DNA from: an uncultured Collinsella sp.
GTDB taxonomy: Bacteria; Actinomycetota; Coriobacteriia; Coriobacteriales; Coriobacteriaceae
Assembly: GCA_958437935.1 (NCBI GenBank)
Contig: CAUBPS010000002.1
Location: 136,303-200,302 of the forward strand
DNA length: 64,000 bases
Reading direction: 5' to 3'
Within the stretch, counting starts at the first letter, position 1. Each line of letters opens with the position of its first letter. The position numbers and the translations under genes were made by a program. Positions 26,869-34,399 of the stretch are shown in pieces. The notes beneath the pieces were generated by a model. The model made no database searches and was not told where the DNA came from. It worked only from the letters and a program-made list of their open reading frames with translations.

Positions 26869-28158
26869 CTATAGACAAAATGCCGCATAAAGTGGAACAG
26901 ACATAAGCCCATCATTCATTCCAAAGGGCTTAGTCGATAGCCTGATAAGGCGCACGCCCGGATGGGTCTTTTTAAGTGAGAACAGGCTTCGAGATCTTGT
27001 GTTCTCTCCCGCTTTGACTTCAATCGCAGACAAACATCCCTGCTTCTCTACTACAAAGTCGATTTCCGCACGATTATCTCGCGCCCAATAATGCAGCGGA
27101 TAGCCCATGGCTGAAAGCTGTTGGGCAACGTAGTTTTCGGTAAGTGCACCCATGAATGTGCCACCGATGCCGGCAAGAATATCGGCGCGTTGAGCACCGG
27201 CCTTGGAGACGAGCAGTCCTGTATCCGCCTGATAGATTTTAAAAGCAGAAGGGTTAACGAAGGCCTCTAAAGGGCTTTCGATCTGCCCGACTAGGCTGCA
27301 GCGCGCCACCGTACCCGACAATACAAGCCAGTCGAGAGCATCTCCAAAGAGAGACGCATTGCCCCCCGCTCGCACTACCTTGTATTGAAACTTACGATTC
27401 TCTTTGGCAAGCTGCTGTGGAATGGAATCGAAGCACGCACGCGTCTTTGCGCTCAAGCGTTCATCAGCATATTTATTGGTGTCGGCGGAATATCCGTCGA
27501 GAATAATCCGATGCTTTTCGGCCACATCAATGATTGACTGATCATCGATATACGTTTGGACCGCCTCGGGCATTCCGCCAACAACAAGATACTGTCGATA
27601 GAGCCCAAGCGCCTTTTCATGAAGGCTTGGCGCAAGAGGACTCATTAACTCGAATGATGAGCGTATCTCGCCGACCAGCTGATCGTGCCCCATCGCCCAG
27701 AGAAACTCCTCGAAATCGAGTGGAGTCATCTCAATCAAGTCGGTCTTTCCAACGGGGAACGAATACGACTGATGGTTAATGGCAACCCCAAGAAGCGACC
27801 CAGCAGCCGCAACGTAATACTCGGGAGCATCTTCGCAAAAGTATTTTAGGGAAGTGAGCGCTTCCTCGCATGCCTGGATCTCGTCAATGAACAGTAAGGT
27901 TTTGCCAGGCACGATACGCTGTCCCGTACGAGCCTCGATCGCGCGTACGATCGAATGAGGGTCAAGACCGCCCGAAAAATCCGCTCGCGCCGACCGGTCG
28001 TTCTCAAGATTAACGTAGACAACCGATTCGAAAAGATCCTGGGCGTACGTTCTGAGCAGATAGGTCTTGCCGCACTGGCGCACGCCTTTGACCAGCAAAG
28101 GTTTTCTATCAGCTCTGTCTCGCCATTCCCTAAGGAGCTCGTCTGCCTTGCGACGCAT
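26869..28158 (-). CDS. AAA ATPase with DUF4143 domain
   Basis: 429 residues from the ATG at 28158 with GGAAGG upstream. Walker A VKGVRQCGKTYLL, Walker B TLLFIDEIQ and the arginine-containing AAAGSLLGVA motif form the AAA_14 core. A winged helix and the DUF4143 nuclease-like domain (ENYVAQQL, NRAEIDFVVE, AIEVKAGE) follow. The last motifs resemble a PD-(D/E)xK core. Such proteins are common single genes in gut bacteria; role unknown, possibly a toxin or defence-related. Confidence 0.9.
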   Translation of the reverse strand: MRRKADELLREWRDRADRKPLLVKGVRQCGKTYLLRTYAQDLFESVVYVNLENDRSARADFSGGLDPHSIVRAIEARTGQRIVPGKTLLFIDEIQACEEALTSLKYFCEDAPEYYVAAAGSLLGVAINHQSYSFPVGKTDLIEMTPLDFEEFLWAMGHDQLVGEIRSSFELMSPLAPSLHEKALGLYRQYLVVGGMPEAVQTYIDDQSIIDVAEKHRIILDGYSADTNKYADERLSAKTRACFDSIPQQLAKENRKFQYKVVRAGGNASLFGDALDWLVLSGTVARCSLVGQIESPLEAFVNPSAFKIYQADTGLLVSKAGAQRADILAGIGGTFMGALTENYVAQQLSAMGYPLHYWARDNRAEIDFVVEKQGCLSAIEVKAGENTRSRSLFSLKKTHPGVRLIRLSTKPFGMNDGLMSVPLYAAFCL

Positions 28159-28337
28159 ACGCAACCTTCCCTCATGAACTTCTGTTTGACAATATTTTAA
28201 CGCGGATTAATTTGTTTTCAGTTATTTTTCTGCGTTTAAAAATGTTCTATACGGCACTTGAGGGAATACACCCCTATCTCTTGGTAAGGATAGCAAGCAT
28301 TTCCACCAACGCTGATTGCCATGCGTTCTTCTTGTCC

Positions 28338-28868
28338 TTAGGCGAGCTTGCGAGCGAGCTCTCGCACCTCTTTCAACTTGGGCGACGATGCCATGCTGTC
28401 GCGCTCGGTCATGCCGCCAATCGTGACAATGCCCTGGTCCTCCCACTTGCAGTACGCGCAGGTTGACTTGTACATAGCGATCGCCGCATCATAGACACCC
28501 TCGCTGTGGCTATCGAGCAAAAGGGCCGTCTTGGTGAACGGGAAACCCGTGGCACCGAAGGCGTACAGGCGGTCGATGGCGGCTTTCTCCTGCGCGGTGA
28601 TATCGAACCAGTAGATGGGCGAAGCGAAGACAACCATGTCGGCGTCTATCAGCGACTCGATCACGTCGGCCATGTCGTCCTTCTGCACACAGATGCCCTC
28701 ATGGGCAAAGCAGTACTGGCATCCCAAGCAGCCGGCGATCTTCTTGCTGGCAACGCGGACGACCTCAACCGCATTACCGCCCTCACGCGCGGTCTCGGCA
28801 AACACCTCGACCATGGTATCGGTATTGGCGCCCTTACGCGGGCTACCACTCAATACAACGATTTTCAT
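28338..28868 (-). CDS. flavodoxin-fold NAD(P)H-dependent FMN reductase
   Basis: 176 residues. N-terminal MKIVVLSGSPRKGANTDTM is the FMN phosphate loop. CLGCQYCFAHEGICVQKDDM is the Cys-rich loop of the iron-sulfur flavoprotein subgroup, though only part of the cluster ligands is present. VFASPIYWFDITAQEKAAIDR is the second FMN loop. It reduces flavins or quinones in the cytoplasm. It is the last gene before the accessory region. Confidence 0.88.
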   Translation of the reverse strand: MKIVVLSGSPRKGANTDTMVEVFAETAREGGNAVEVVRVASKKIAGCLGCQYCFAHEGICVQKDDMADVIESLIDADMVVFASPIYWFDITAQEKAAIDRLYAFGATGFPFTKTALLLDSHSEGVYDAAIAMYKSTCAYCKWEDQGIVTIGGMTERDSMASSPKLKEVRELARKLA

Positions 28869-28959
28869 AGGATTCCCTCTCCTTCATGCTGCAGGCGCGC
28901 GTCATATTTTTTTGTTTTAACCAAAACAGATGGAGTTATTCAATCGCCTCGTTTCAAGC

Positions 28960-29039
28960 ACTCCCGCTCAGTGACTAATCCAGTCCGAGTGTTGTCGATG
29001 CGTGTCGCATCGTGCCGCCCAAAGACTGATTCGTGCACA
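28960..29039. repeat. degenerate guaA-end scar and flank (J1)
   Basis: ACTCCCGCTCAG at 28960 matches the guaA-end core ACTCCCATTCGA with a few changes. The following 68 bases (28972-29039) are about four-fifths identical to 34332-34399, which follows a better-kept core. I take it as the outermost attachment scar of the array. Confidence 0.45.
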
Positions 29040-29475
29040 ATTTGGGCGAATCAGGCCCTTGATTCGCGATTTAGGGAATGACTCAATTGATTCGCAAAAC
29101 CGCAGGTCGCCTTTTTAATCACTCCCTAGTTTCCGCCGGGGTTCGTAGCGGGTGGCGTGAAAAGGGGTGATTCAAAGGGTCGGAGAGATGTCTATAGCGC
29201 AATCGTCTGGTATTGGCGCGGTGAGGGACTTCTCGCCTCCATCAGTCCAAATCGTCAAGCTCCGAAAGACGTCGAACTAGAGAAAAGGACCTATTTCCCG
29301 TCATGGATTGGGTTTACCTCCATGACTAGAGCCCTGGTGTAATTGGCTGGATCACCGTTCCGGGAACCGGTATCGACCTACCTGTCCGCCAAGCTCCTTC
29401 TTCAGCTCCAGCCTAGCATCTGACTCGCGCCGCTATAAGCGAAAACCGAAGAGATGCGTCTTAGCCAAGAGAATA

Positions 29476-29530
29476 AGGTTAGCCTTATCTTACTGTATGA
29501 TTCGTGTGTTATAGTTAGATAGCTCTAACT
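29476..29530 (+). promoter_or_regulatory. two palindromes upstream of the methyltransferase operon
   Basis: AAGGTTAGCCTTATC (about 29476-29490) resembles DtxR/IdeR iron boxes. AGTTAGA-TAGC-TCTAACT (29513-29530) is a perfect 7-bp inverted repeat ending 17 bases before the ATG. Together they suggest metal-dependent or MarR-like repression; this is inferred from sequence resemblance only. Confidence 0.45.
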
Positions 29531-29547
29531 GTTTGGGGGCGACAGCC

Positions 29548-30177
29548 ATGCACGAACGCAAGGGTTTCTGGGACAAGAATGCCGGTCGGTATGACCGTTT
29601 CATGCGAAACGACCGGGCGGCGTATGAGAAGATGTATGGGCTGATCCGGCCGGTAGTGAAAGCAAAAACCGTGCTGGAGGTTGCCACCGGCACGGGGCTT
29701 ATCGCAAAGAGCATCGTGAATGCGGCGGCGCACATCGAGGCTACGGACGCTTCTGCAAAGATGATCCTTGAAGCAAAACGGGACAATCAATCCGCAAAGC
29801 TGCACTTTTCCGTACAAGATATGTTCCGCCTGCCCTATGCACAGAAGTCCTTCGAAGTGGTGATCGCGTCCAACGCGCTTCACATAGTGCCGCATCCGGA
29901 AAAGGCCCTGCAAGAAATCAGGCGGGTGCTGAAGGACGACGGCGTGCTCATCGCGCCAACCTTCACCCACGCGGGGAGCTCGGTTTCCGGCAAGGCAAAA
30001 GCCTTTTTCATGAGTATGGCGGGATTCCCCCTCCACAGCAGGTGGACAAGCGAGGAATACCTACGTTTCCTGCGTCAAAACGGCTGGGCGGTGCAGAAAA
30101 GCGCGGTGCTGAAGGCCTCGTTCCCGTTGACCTATGCGGAATGCACAAAATCGGAGGGGCCAGATGTCGTTCTTTGA
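29548..30177 (+). CDS. class I SAM-dependent methyltransferase (UbiE-like)
   Basis: 209 residues from the ATG at 29548 (GGGGGC upstream). Motif I VLEVATGTGLIA, motif II EATDASAKM, a FEVVIASNALHIVPHP motif and RRVLKDDGVLIAPTF form the methyltransferase fold. KFWD/GRYDRFM-type N-terminus as in UbiE relatives. The substrate is unknown. First of three methyltransferase genes in tandem, each overlapping or close to the next; the middle gene starts 14 bases before this stop. Confidence 0.88.
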   Translation: MHERKGFWDKNAGRYDRFMRNDRAAYEKMYGLIRPVVKAKTVLEVATGTGLIAKSIVNAAAHIEATDASAKMILEAKRDNQSAKLHFSVQDMFRLPYAQKSFEVVIASNALHIVPHPEKALQEIRRVLKDDGVLIAPTFTHAGSSVSGKAKAFFMSMAGFPLHSRWTSEEYLRFLRQNGWAVQKSAVLKASFPLTYAECTKSEGPDVVL

Positions 30178-30769
30178 AAACACCCGCAAGCCCGTGGGCC
30201 TCGGCGGAAAACTTATGGTTGCCATGATGAATCTGGGCCACAGCCCTGTGGCGCGGTGGGGACTTCGATTTCTACGACTTGCGCCAAATGCCAAGGTGCT
30301 AGATTGCGGCTGCGGCGGCGGGGCGAACATAAAACGGCTGCTGAAAAAATGCCCGCATGGCGTCGTCAAGGGCATCGACTATTCGCCCGTCAGCGTGGAG
30401 AAGACTAGAAAGCTCAACCGAATTGCAATTCAGGAGGGGCGTTGCGCCGTTCTGCAAGGCAGTGTGGCGGATATGGTGTTTGAGGATAGCTACTTCGATG
30501 CCGCCACGGCCTTTGAGACCGTCTATTTTTGGCCTGATTTGCCCCGATGCTTCCGTGAGGTCTGGCGGACGCTGAAGCCAGGCGGGACAATTCTCATCTG
30601 CAACGAGAGCAATGGCGATACGGACAAGGACGAGAGGTGGACGCAGACCATCGGCGGCATGACCATCTACAAGGACATTGAATTAAAGGCATGTCTGGAG
30701 CAGGCGGGTTTTCACGAGGTGCAGATACGCAAAAAGAAAAGGTGGCTCTGCGTCACGGCGCAGAAGTAA
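30164..30769 (+). CDS. class I SAM-dependent methyltransferase
   Basis: 201 residues; GGAGGGG precedes the ATG at 30164 inside the previous gene. Motif I KVLDCGCGGGANIKRLL, motif II GIDYSPVSVE, and FETVYFWPDLPRCFREVWRTLKPGG identify a methyltransferase of the Methyltransf_11 type. Overlap with the first gene indicates translational coupling. Its codon use is less GC-rich than that of the core genes, as expected for acquired DNA. Confidence 0.88.
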   Translation: MSFFENTRKPVGLGGKLMVAMMNLGHSPVARWGLRFLRLAPNAKVLDCGCGGGANIKRLLKKCPHGVVKGIDYSPVSVEKTRKLNRIAIQEGRCAVLQGSVADMVFEDSYFDAATAFETVYFWPDLPRCFREVWRTLKPGGTILICNESNGDTDKDERWTQTIGGMTIYKDIELKACLEQAGFHEVQIRKKKRWLCVTAQK

Positions 30770-30806
30770 GGGCATCAAGCACGGGCATTTTTCATCCATC
30801 CTGCAC

Positions 30807-30872
30807 ATGGCGATAGACATGACGGTCATAGCGGCTGTGCTGGCGGCAATTATGACAGTTTTTATTCACTGA
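30807..30872 (+). CDS. possible 21-residue membrane peptide
   Basis: An ATG-initiated frame encodes a very hydrophobic peptide containing VIAAVLAAIMTVFIH between the second and third methyltransferases. There is no clear ribosome site. It could be a membrane microprotein or the end of a lost gene, since the same frame is open upstream to 30770. Confidence 0.25.
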   Translation: MAIDMTVIAAVLAAIMTVFIH

Positions 30873-30883
30873 GGAAGGAACCT

Positions 30884-31714
30884 ATGAAATGTAAAATTGA
30901 GAAAAACACCGTGCAGGAGACGCTGATCCTCCCGCTGTATTCCCGGAAGCTGTGTACGGAGTTGTACCCGAACCTTTACAGGGATGAAACAGCGGTTCGT
31001 CTGCTCGACCAGATCGACTACGACTTTTCAGAGGCAGAGAAAAACTCCCGCAGCCTGATGCAGCGCTTTGGTGCGCTGGAGGTGGCCACACGGCAGAGTG
31101 ATCTTGCTTTCGAGGTGCGGGATTACCTGAAAGGCCACCCCGATGCGGCGGTGGTCAATCTGGGCTGCGGGCTGGACAACACCGGCAGAACCTGCAACAA
31201 CGGTAGATGCAAGATCTACAATCTGGACTTCCCGGATGTGATTGCCTTGCGGCAGCAGCTACTGCCCGCCAGGAATCGAGAACAAAATATCCCCTGCGAC
31301 CTGAAAGACACCGCATGGTTTAGCAAAATCGATGCCTCCCGCAGGGCGGTGTTCTTTGCCTCCGGGGTGTTCTATTACTTTCTGACCCAGCAGGTCCGGG
31401 AACTGGTGCGGGGGATGGCGGACGCTTTCCCCGGCAGTGTGCTGGTCTTTGATGCTGCCAATCGGACGGCGGTAAAGATGATCGCAAAAACATGGCTTAA
31501 GACTGCAAAAATCAAGGATGTGGGGGCATATTTTGCGGTTTCGGATGCCGCCAAGGAAATCGGCACGTGGGACAGCCGTCTGCAGGTCACAAGTCGCGGC
31601 TATATGCTGGGCTACAACGATTTGAGAGACCCTTCTGTCAGCGGCTTTTTCCGGTTTCTCGCAAGGGTCGGTGACAACGGGATGAAAATGCAAATCGTGA
31701 AAATAAGATTTTGA
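30884..31714 (+). CDS. LCM/TcmP-type methyltransferase
   Basis: 276 residues; GAGGAAGGA precedes the ATG. VVNLGCGLDNTGRTCNNGRC is the SAM motif of the leucine carboxyl methyltransferase/TcmP O-methyltransferase family; YNLDFPDVIALRQQLLP and FASGVFYYFLTQQVREL are further family blocks. It probably methylates a carboxyl or hydroxyl group of a small molecule. It closes the three-gene methyltransferase operon. Its last 140 codons recur as a fragment at 39581-39999. Confidence 0.85.
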   Translation: MKCKIEKNTVQETLILPLYSRKLCTELYPNLYRDETAVRLLDQIDYDFSEAEKNSRSLMQRFGALEVATRQSDLAFEVRDYLKGHPDAAVVNLGCGLDNTGRTCNNGRCKIYNLDFPDVIALRQQLLPARNREQNIPCDLKDTAWFSKIDASRRAVFFASGVFYYFLTQQVRELVRGMADAFPGSVLVFDAANRTAVKMIAKTWLKTAKIKDVGAYFAVSDAAKEIGTWDSRLQVTSRGYMLGYNDLRDPSVSGFFRFLARVGDNGMKMQIVKIRF

Positions 31715-31797
31715 GAGGCAAAAACGAAGCGCATTCACTTTGACGTTGAAGAAGACGGATTTTACGGCGCATATTGGGCGTGCAAGGGCACGCATAC

Positions 31798-31883
31798 AGC
31801 AGCGGGCACGGATTCAATTGAAACCGTGCCCGCTATCTGATGCTATATTATTTTATCGAACGTCTGTTCTACTCCCATTCGAT
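31798..31883. repeat. guaA-type integration scar with hairpin (J2)
   Basis: Hairpin with outer AGCA/TGCT (31798, 31841) and a 10-bp stem GCGGGCACGG/CCGTGCCCGC, then CGAACGTCTGTTCT (31857-31870) and the core ACTCCCATTCGAT (31871-31883). On the minus strand the core reads AIEWE-stop, the C-terminus of GuaA. The same arrangement occurs at 34247-34332 and, without the core, at 40083-40155. Confidence 0.65.
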
Positions 31884-32338
31884 GGCGTCGGTTCTGCCGT
31901 CCCGTCACTCCAGTTACACCCAGTTTTCGGCATCGACACGGAACGCGTGCCGCCGAATGACGCGATGTCTCGTTTCGTCGGCTTCGGGGACAAAAGCTGG
32001 GACAACCTCAAAAACTTTTTTCAAACTCAGGGCTTTGAGTTTTTGTTTTTGTCCCAAAGTGCGCGGCGGGTCGCCTTTGGAGGCTCGATGGCGCCGAAAA
32101 CGCCCGTTTTGAAACTCAACCGCCCTTTTGCCCGCAAGCCGCCAGCTGCAATCGCAAGTGAATTAACGCGGGTGGCTTGCGCGCCATTTGCAAAACCCCA
32201 GGTCGCAGGTCTTCGCCATTCGTGAACAAAGTGAGTAGTCTCAGGTGGCTTGCTTATGAGTTGGCGAACGGGCCTTCAGGATTCAGGGCAAACATGCTGG
32301 TAGAATAGGATTCTCAAATCAATGACAGGAGACCGAGC
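31884..32338. other. non-coding stretch between scar J2 and the Abi gene
   Basis: No gene supported. It contains a long hairpin at 31999-32055 (GGGACAA/TTGTCCC and CAAAAACT/AGTTTTTG arms) and a GCAAGCC/GGCTTGC inverted repeat near 32132-32184. A TAGAAT element at 32301-32306 probably serves the Abi gene. Confidence 0.5.
31999..32055. other. long hairpin, possible structured RNA
   Basis: Outer arms GGGACAA (31999-32005) and TTGTCCC (32049-32055), inner arms CAAAAACT (32009-32016) and AGTTTTTG (32038-32045). Function unknown; it could be a terminator or a small RNA. Confidence 0.4.
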
Positions 32339-33301
32339 ATGGCCGAACCCCACGATAGGAAGCCGATCCTCACGATCGAGCAGCAGATAGAGCACCTCAA
32401 GCAGAAGGGCGTAGCCTTCGAACTGTGTTCCGAGGAAGAGGCCGCGGACTACCTGCGCGACAAGTGCAACTTCTTCAAGCTCGCATCCTACCGCAAACTC
32501 TTCTCGAAATACGAGGGAGGCCCGCGCGACGGCCGCTACGTAGACCTCGACTTCGGCCAGCTGCGCCTGCTCGCGGCGCTCGACCAGGAGCTGCGCCACG
32601 CCCTGCTCGGCATGACGCTCGACATCGAGCATTTCCAGAAGGTGACACTGCTTCGCGAGATGGAGGACCGTGGAGAGGACGGCTACGCCATCGTGGCCGA
32701 CTACATGGCATCGCTTACCACTGCAAACAGGGAGTACCGCCTGCGCGAGCTCAAGATGAGCGGCCGCAGCCCCTACAGCTCGAGCCTCTACGCGAAGTAC
32801 TCCGGCGACATGCCTGCCTGGGCCTTCCTTGAGCTCACCTCGTTCGGCACCCTCATCGACTTCGTGCGCTTCTGCGCCAGGCGATGGGGCGACAGGCGCC
32901 TCGAGGCCTCCCACTACGACCTCAAGCGCGTGAAGTCCGTCCGCAACTGCGCCGCGCACGGCTCGTGCCTGATCAACTGCTTCGCCGAGAGGGGCGCCGC
33001 CCGGGGCTCGGCGTCCAGCGGCGTCTCCCGAAGGGTCGCCGCCGTGGGGATTCCCAAGGCGACCAGGAGGAAGTGGATGGGGAATACGGCCATGCAGGAG
33101 GTCGCGACCGTGCTCGTGGCGCACTCCGGCTTGGTACCCGAGGGCTCCTCGCGCTCGCGCGCCGCATCCGAGCTCGCCGAGATGTTCGCCAGGGCCGACG
33201 GCGAAACCGAGGCGCTGCCCGACAAGGGGCCCGACGCCGCAGCTCGCTCCGCGCTCGAGTTCCTTCGCAGGTTGACAGAATCGCTCGGGTTGGTAGAATA
33301 G
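32339..33301 (+). CDS. Abi_2 family HEPN protein (AbiD/AbiF-like)
   Basis: 320 residues; ACAGGAGA before the ATG. The N-terminus LTIEQQIEHLKQKGVAFEL and then YLRDKCNFFKLASYRKLF are characteristic of Abi_2 proteins. The HEPN ribonuclease motif is RNCAAH (Arg202 to His207). Abi_2 proteins cause growth arrest on phage infection by RNA cleavage, and AbiF-type members work with an RNA antitoxin. The last 100 residues are Arg/Ser-rich and less conserved. A consensus promoter lies inside the end of this gene and drives a small RNA just downstream. Confidence 0.85.
   Translation: MAEPHDRKPILTIEQQIEHLKQKGVAFELCSEEEAADYLRDKCNFFKLASYRKLFSKYEGGPRDGRYVDLDFGQLRLLAALDQELRHALLGMTLDIEHFQKVTLLREMEDRGEDGYAIVADYMASLTTANREYRLRELKMSGRSPYSSSLYAKYSGDMPAWAFLELTSFGTLIDFVRFCARRWGDRRLEASHYDLKRVKSVRNCAAHGSCLINCFAERGAARGSASSGVSRRVAAVGIPKATRRKWMGNTAMQEVATVLVAHSGLVPEGSSRSRAASELAEMFARADGETEALPDKGPDAAARSALEFLRRLTESLGLVE
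33272..33299 (+). promoter_or_regulatory. sigma-70 promoter in the 3' end of the Abi gene
   Basis: TTGACA at 33272-33277 and TAGAAT at 33294-33299, spacer 16. Transcription would start around 33306, right after the Abi stop codon and just before the structured RNA unit. Confidence 0.65.
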
Positions 33302-33305
33302 CCTG

Positions 33306-33367
33306 CAGATAGCAAAACCTTCACGGTTTTAGGGGCGGACTTGCGCAAGCGACTCTGCCCTATTTTT
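33306..33367 (+). ncRNA. small RNA copy 1 downstream of Abi_2 gene
   Basis: About 60 nt. Hairpin AAAACC/GGTTTT (33314-33330) is followed by a terminator stem whose ends are TAGGGGC (33330-33336) and GCCCTA (33357-33362), then TTTTT. It has its own near-consensus promoter. Position next to an Abi_2 HEPN gene suggests an antitoxin RNA of the AbiF type; this is inference. Confidence 0.55.
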
Positions 33368-33406
33368 ATATTCACTCGCTATAGGAGACGGATGATACCT
33401 GGGTCA

Positions 33407-33500
33407 ATGACAGAACTGAGAAGCCCGGAATAATGGAGCCAGTTAGAAACCCTCGGGTTTGCGGGGCGGGATCGTGAGAGCGATTCTGCCCTATTTTTTT
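33407..33500 (+). ncRNA. small RNA copy 2 with weaker promoter
   Basis: Diverged repeat of the upstream unit: ATGACA (33407-33412), 16-base spacer, AATAAT (33429-33434); hairpin AAACCC/GGGTTT (33447-33460); terminator stem with GGGGCGGGATCG and CGATTCTGCCCT; T run 33494-33500. The hairpin stems changed on both sides relative to copy 1, so the pairing is conserved. Confidence 0.55.
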
Positions 33501-33540
33501 CCTCCGTCTGCCCCAACCAAGTAGTTCGAAGATAGCCTGT

Positions 33541-33564
33541 AGGTGTCCTCGTGGGCGCCTTTTA
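33541..33564 (+). terminator. hairpin AGGTGTCC/GGGCGCCT with T tail
   Basis: The arms pair with G-U pairs around TCGT and are followed by TTTTATTTT. A near copy (AGGCGCCC/GGGCGCCT) lies at 34735-34754. Confidence 0.6.
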
Positions 33565-33672
33565 TTTTCAGGGAATCGGCCGCTTCATGAACGAGCGACC
33601 GGCTTGACCTAGATCGAACCGCCTTCATCTCCGTCTAGGCGCCGGCAATCAACATCGTGAATCCGCGCGTGC

Positions 33673-33790
33673 TACAATGCGGGCACCAGAGATGAAAACA
33701 CAGTCCCCGTCGGGTAGTCGTGGGCGTGCGGGAGTCCGCATCAGTAACCTGCCTCCTTGGTTGTCCCTTCTCTGCATGGTCATCTACATA
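33673..33790 (+). ncRNA. yjdF riboswitch candidate with promoter
   Basis: A TACAAT -10 box at 33673-33678 precedes a leader of about 120 bases containing GATGAAAACAC, GGGTAGTCGTGG, TGCGGGAGTCCGCA (a short hairpin) and CAGTAACCTG, then the YjdF gene. yjdF genes are the classical partners of the yjdF riboswitch, which senses aza-aromatic compounds. Recognition rests on the downstream gene and on these sequence blocks from memory. Confidence 0.65.
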
Positions 33791-33805
33791 AAGGAGGAAC
33801 CAGCC

Positions 33806-34225
33806 ATGCAGATCAGCGTGTCGTCCACCCTGACCGTATATCACGACGGCCAATTCTGGGTCGGGCTGGCGGAGCACGTCGAGGACGGCAGATACGGCGC
33901 CGCCCGCATCGTCTTCGGCGCAGAACCGTCCAATGAGGAGATCCTGCGATTCGTTGTCAGCAAATGGGCGAAGCTCTCGTTCTTCTGCCACGGTCCGGCC
34001 GAGGCGAGCAAGCCCGCGAAGAACCCCAAGCGACGCGCCCGCGAGGCGGCGAAAGCCCTCAAGCAGCCGGCGATGAGCACCAAGGCGCAGCAGGCGCTCG
34101 CGAATCAGCGGGAGACGATGAAGCGGAAATCGGCTCAAGCAAGAAGCCAGCGTCGCGCGGATGAGGCGGAGGCGCGCTTCGAGCAGCGAAAACTGAAGCG
34201 CAAACAGAAGCATCGCGGTCATTGA
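33806..34225 (+). CDS. yjdF: YjdF family protein (DUF2992)
   Basis: 139 residues; AAAGGAGG before the ATG. The conserved N-terminus TLTVYHDGQFWVGLAEHVED, with ARIVFGAEPSNEEILRFV, is the YjdF/DUF2992 domain. The C-terminal half is basic and helical, ending ARFEQRKLKRKQKHRGH. Function unknown; expression is probably controlled by the upstream riboswitch. The tail (FEQRKLKRKQK) recurs as a fragment after both DUF3800 copies. Confidence 0.88.
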   Translation: MQISVSSTLTVYHDGQFWVGLAEHVEDGRYGAARIVFGAEPSNEEILRFVVSKWAKLSFFCHGPAEASKPAKNPKRRAREAAKALKQPAMSTKAQQALANQRETMKRKSAQARSQRRADEAEARFEQRKLKRKQKHRGH

Positions 34226-34246
34226 TACCACCATCAACCCATATAT

Positions 34247-34399
34247 AGCAGCAGGCGTAGCTTCGATTGAAACTACGCCTGCCACCTGGTGCTATAACGT
34301 TATACAGAACGTATGTTCTATACCCACTCGATGACTAACCCAGTCCGAGCACTACCGATGCGTGTCGCGTCATACCGCCTAAGAGCCGATTCGTTCAGA
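34247..34399. repeat. guaA-type integration scar with hairpin (J3)
   Basis: AGCA...TGCT outer pairing (34247, 34290), 10-bp stem GCAGGCGTAG/CTACGCCTGC (34251-34260, 34273-34282), palindrome AGAACGTATGTTCT (34306-34319) and core ACCCACTCGAT (34322-34332). Compared with J2 the stem bases change on both sides. The 68 bases after the core are shared with J1. Confidence 0.65.

Larger units (their letters stand above)
28869..29547. other. left edge of the accessory region, non-coding
   Basis: No gene that I can support. It holds a degenerate guaA-type core (28960-28971), a 68-base stretch repeated at 34332, several TGATTCG/CGAATCA repeats at 29025-29100 that can fold, and two palindromes directly before the methyltransferase operon. 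Confidence 0.5.

Noticed and set aside
29157..29342. 61-codon plus-strand frame in the left edge region
   Set aside because: No ribosome site, no motif and no similarity to neighbouring remnants.
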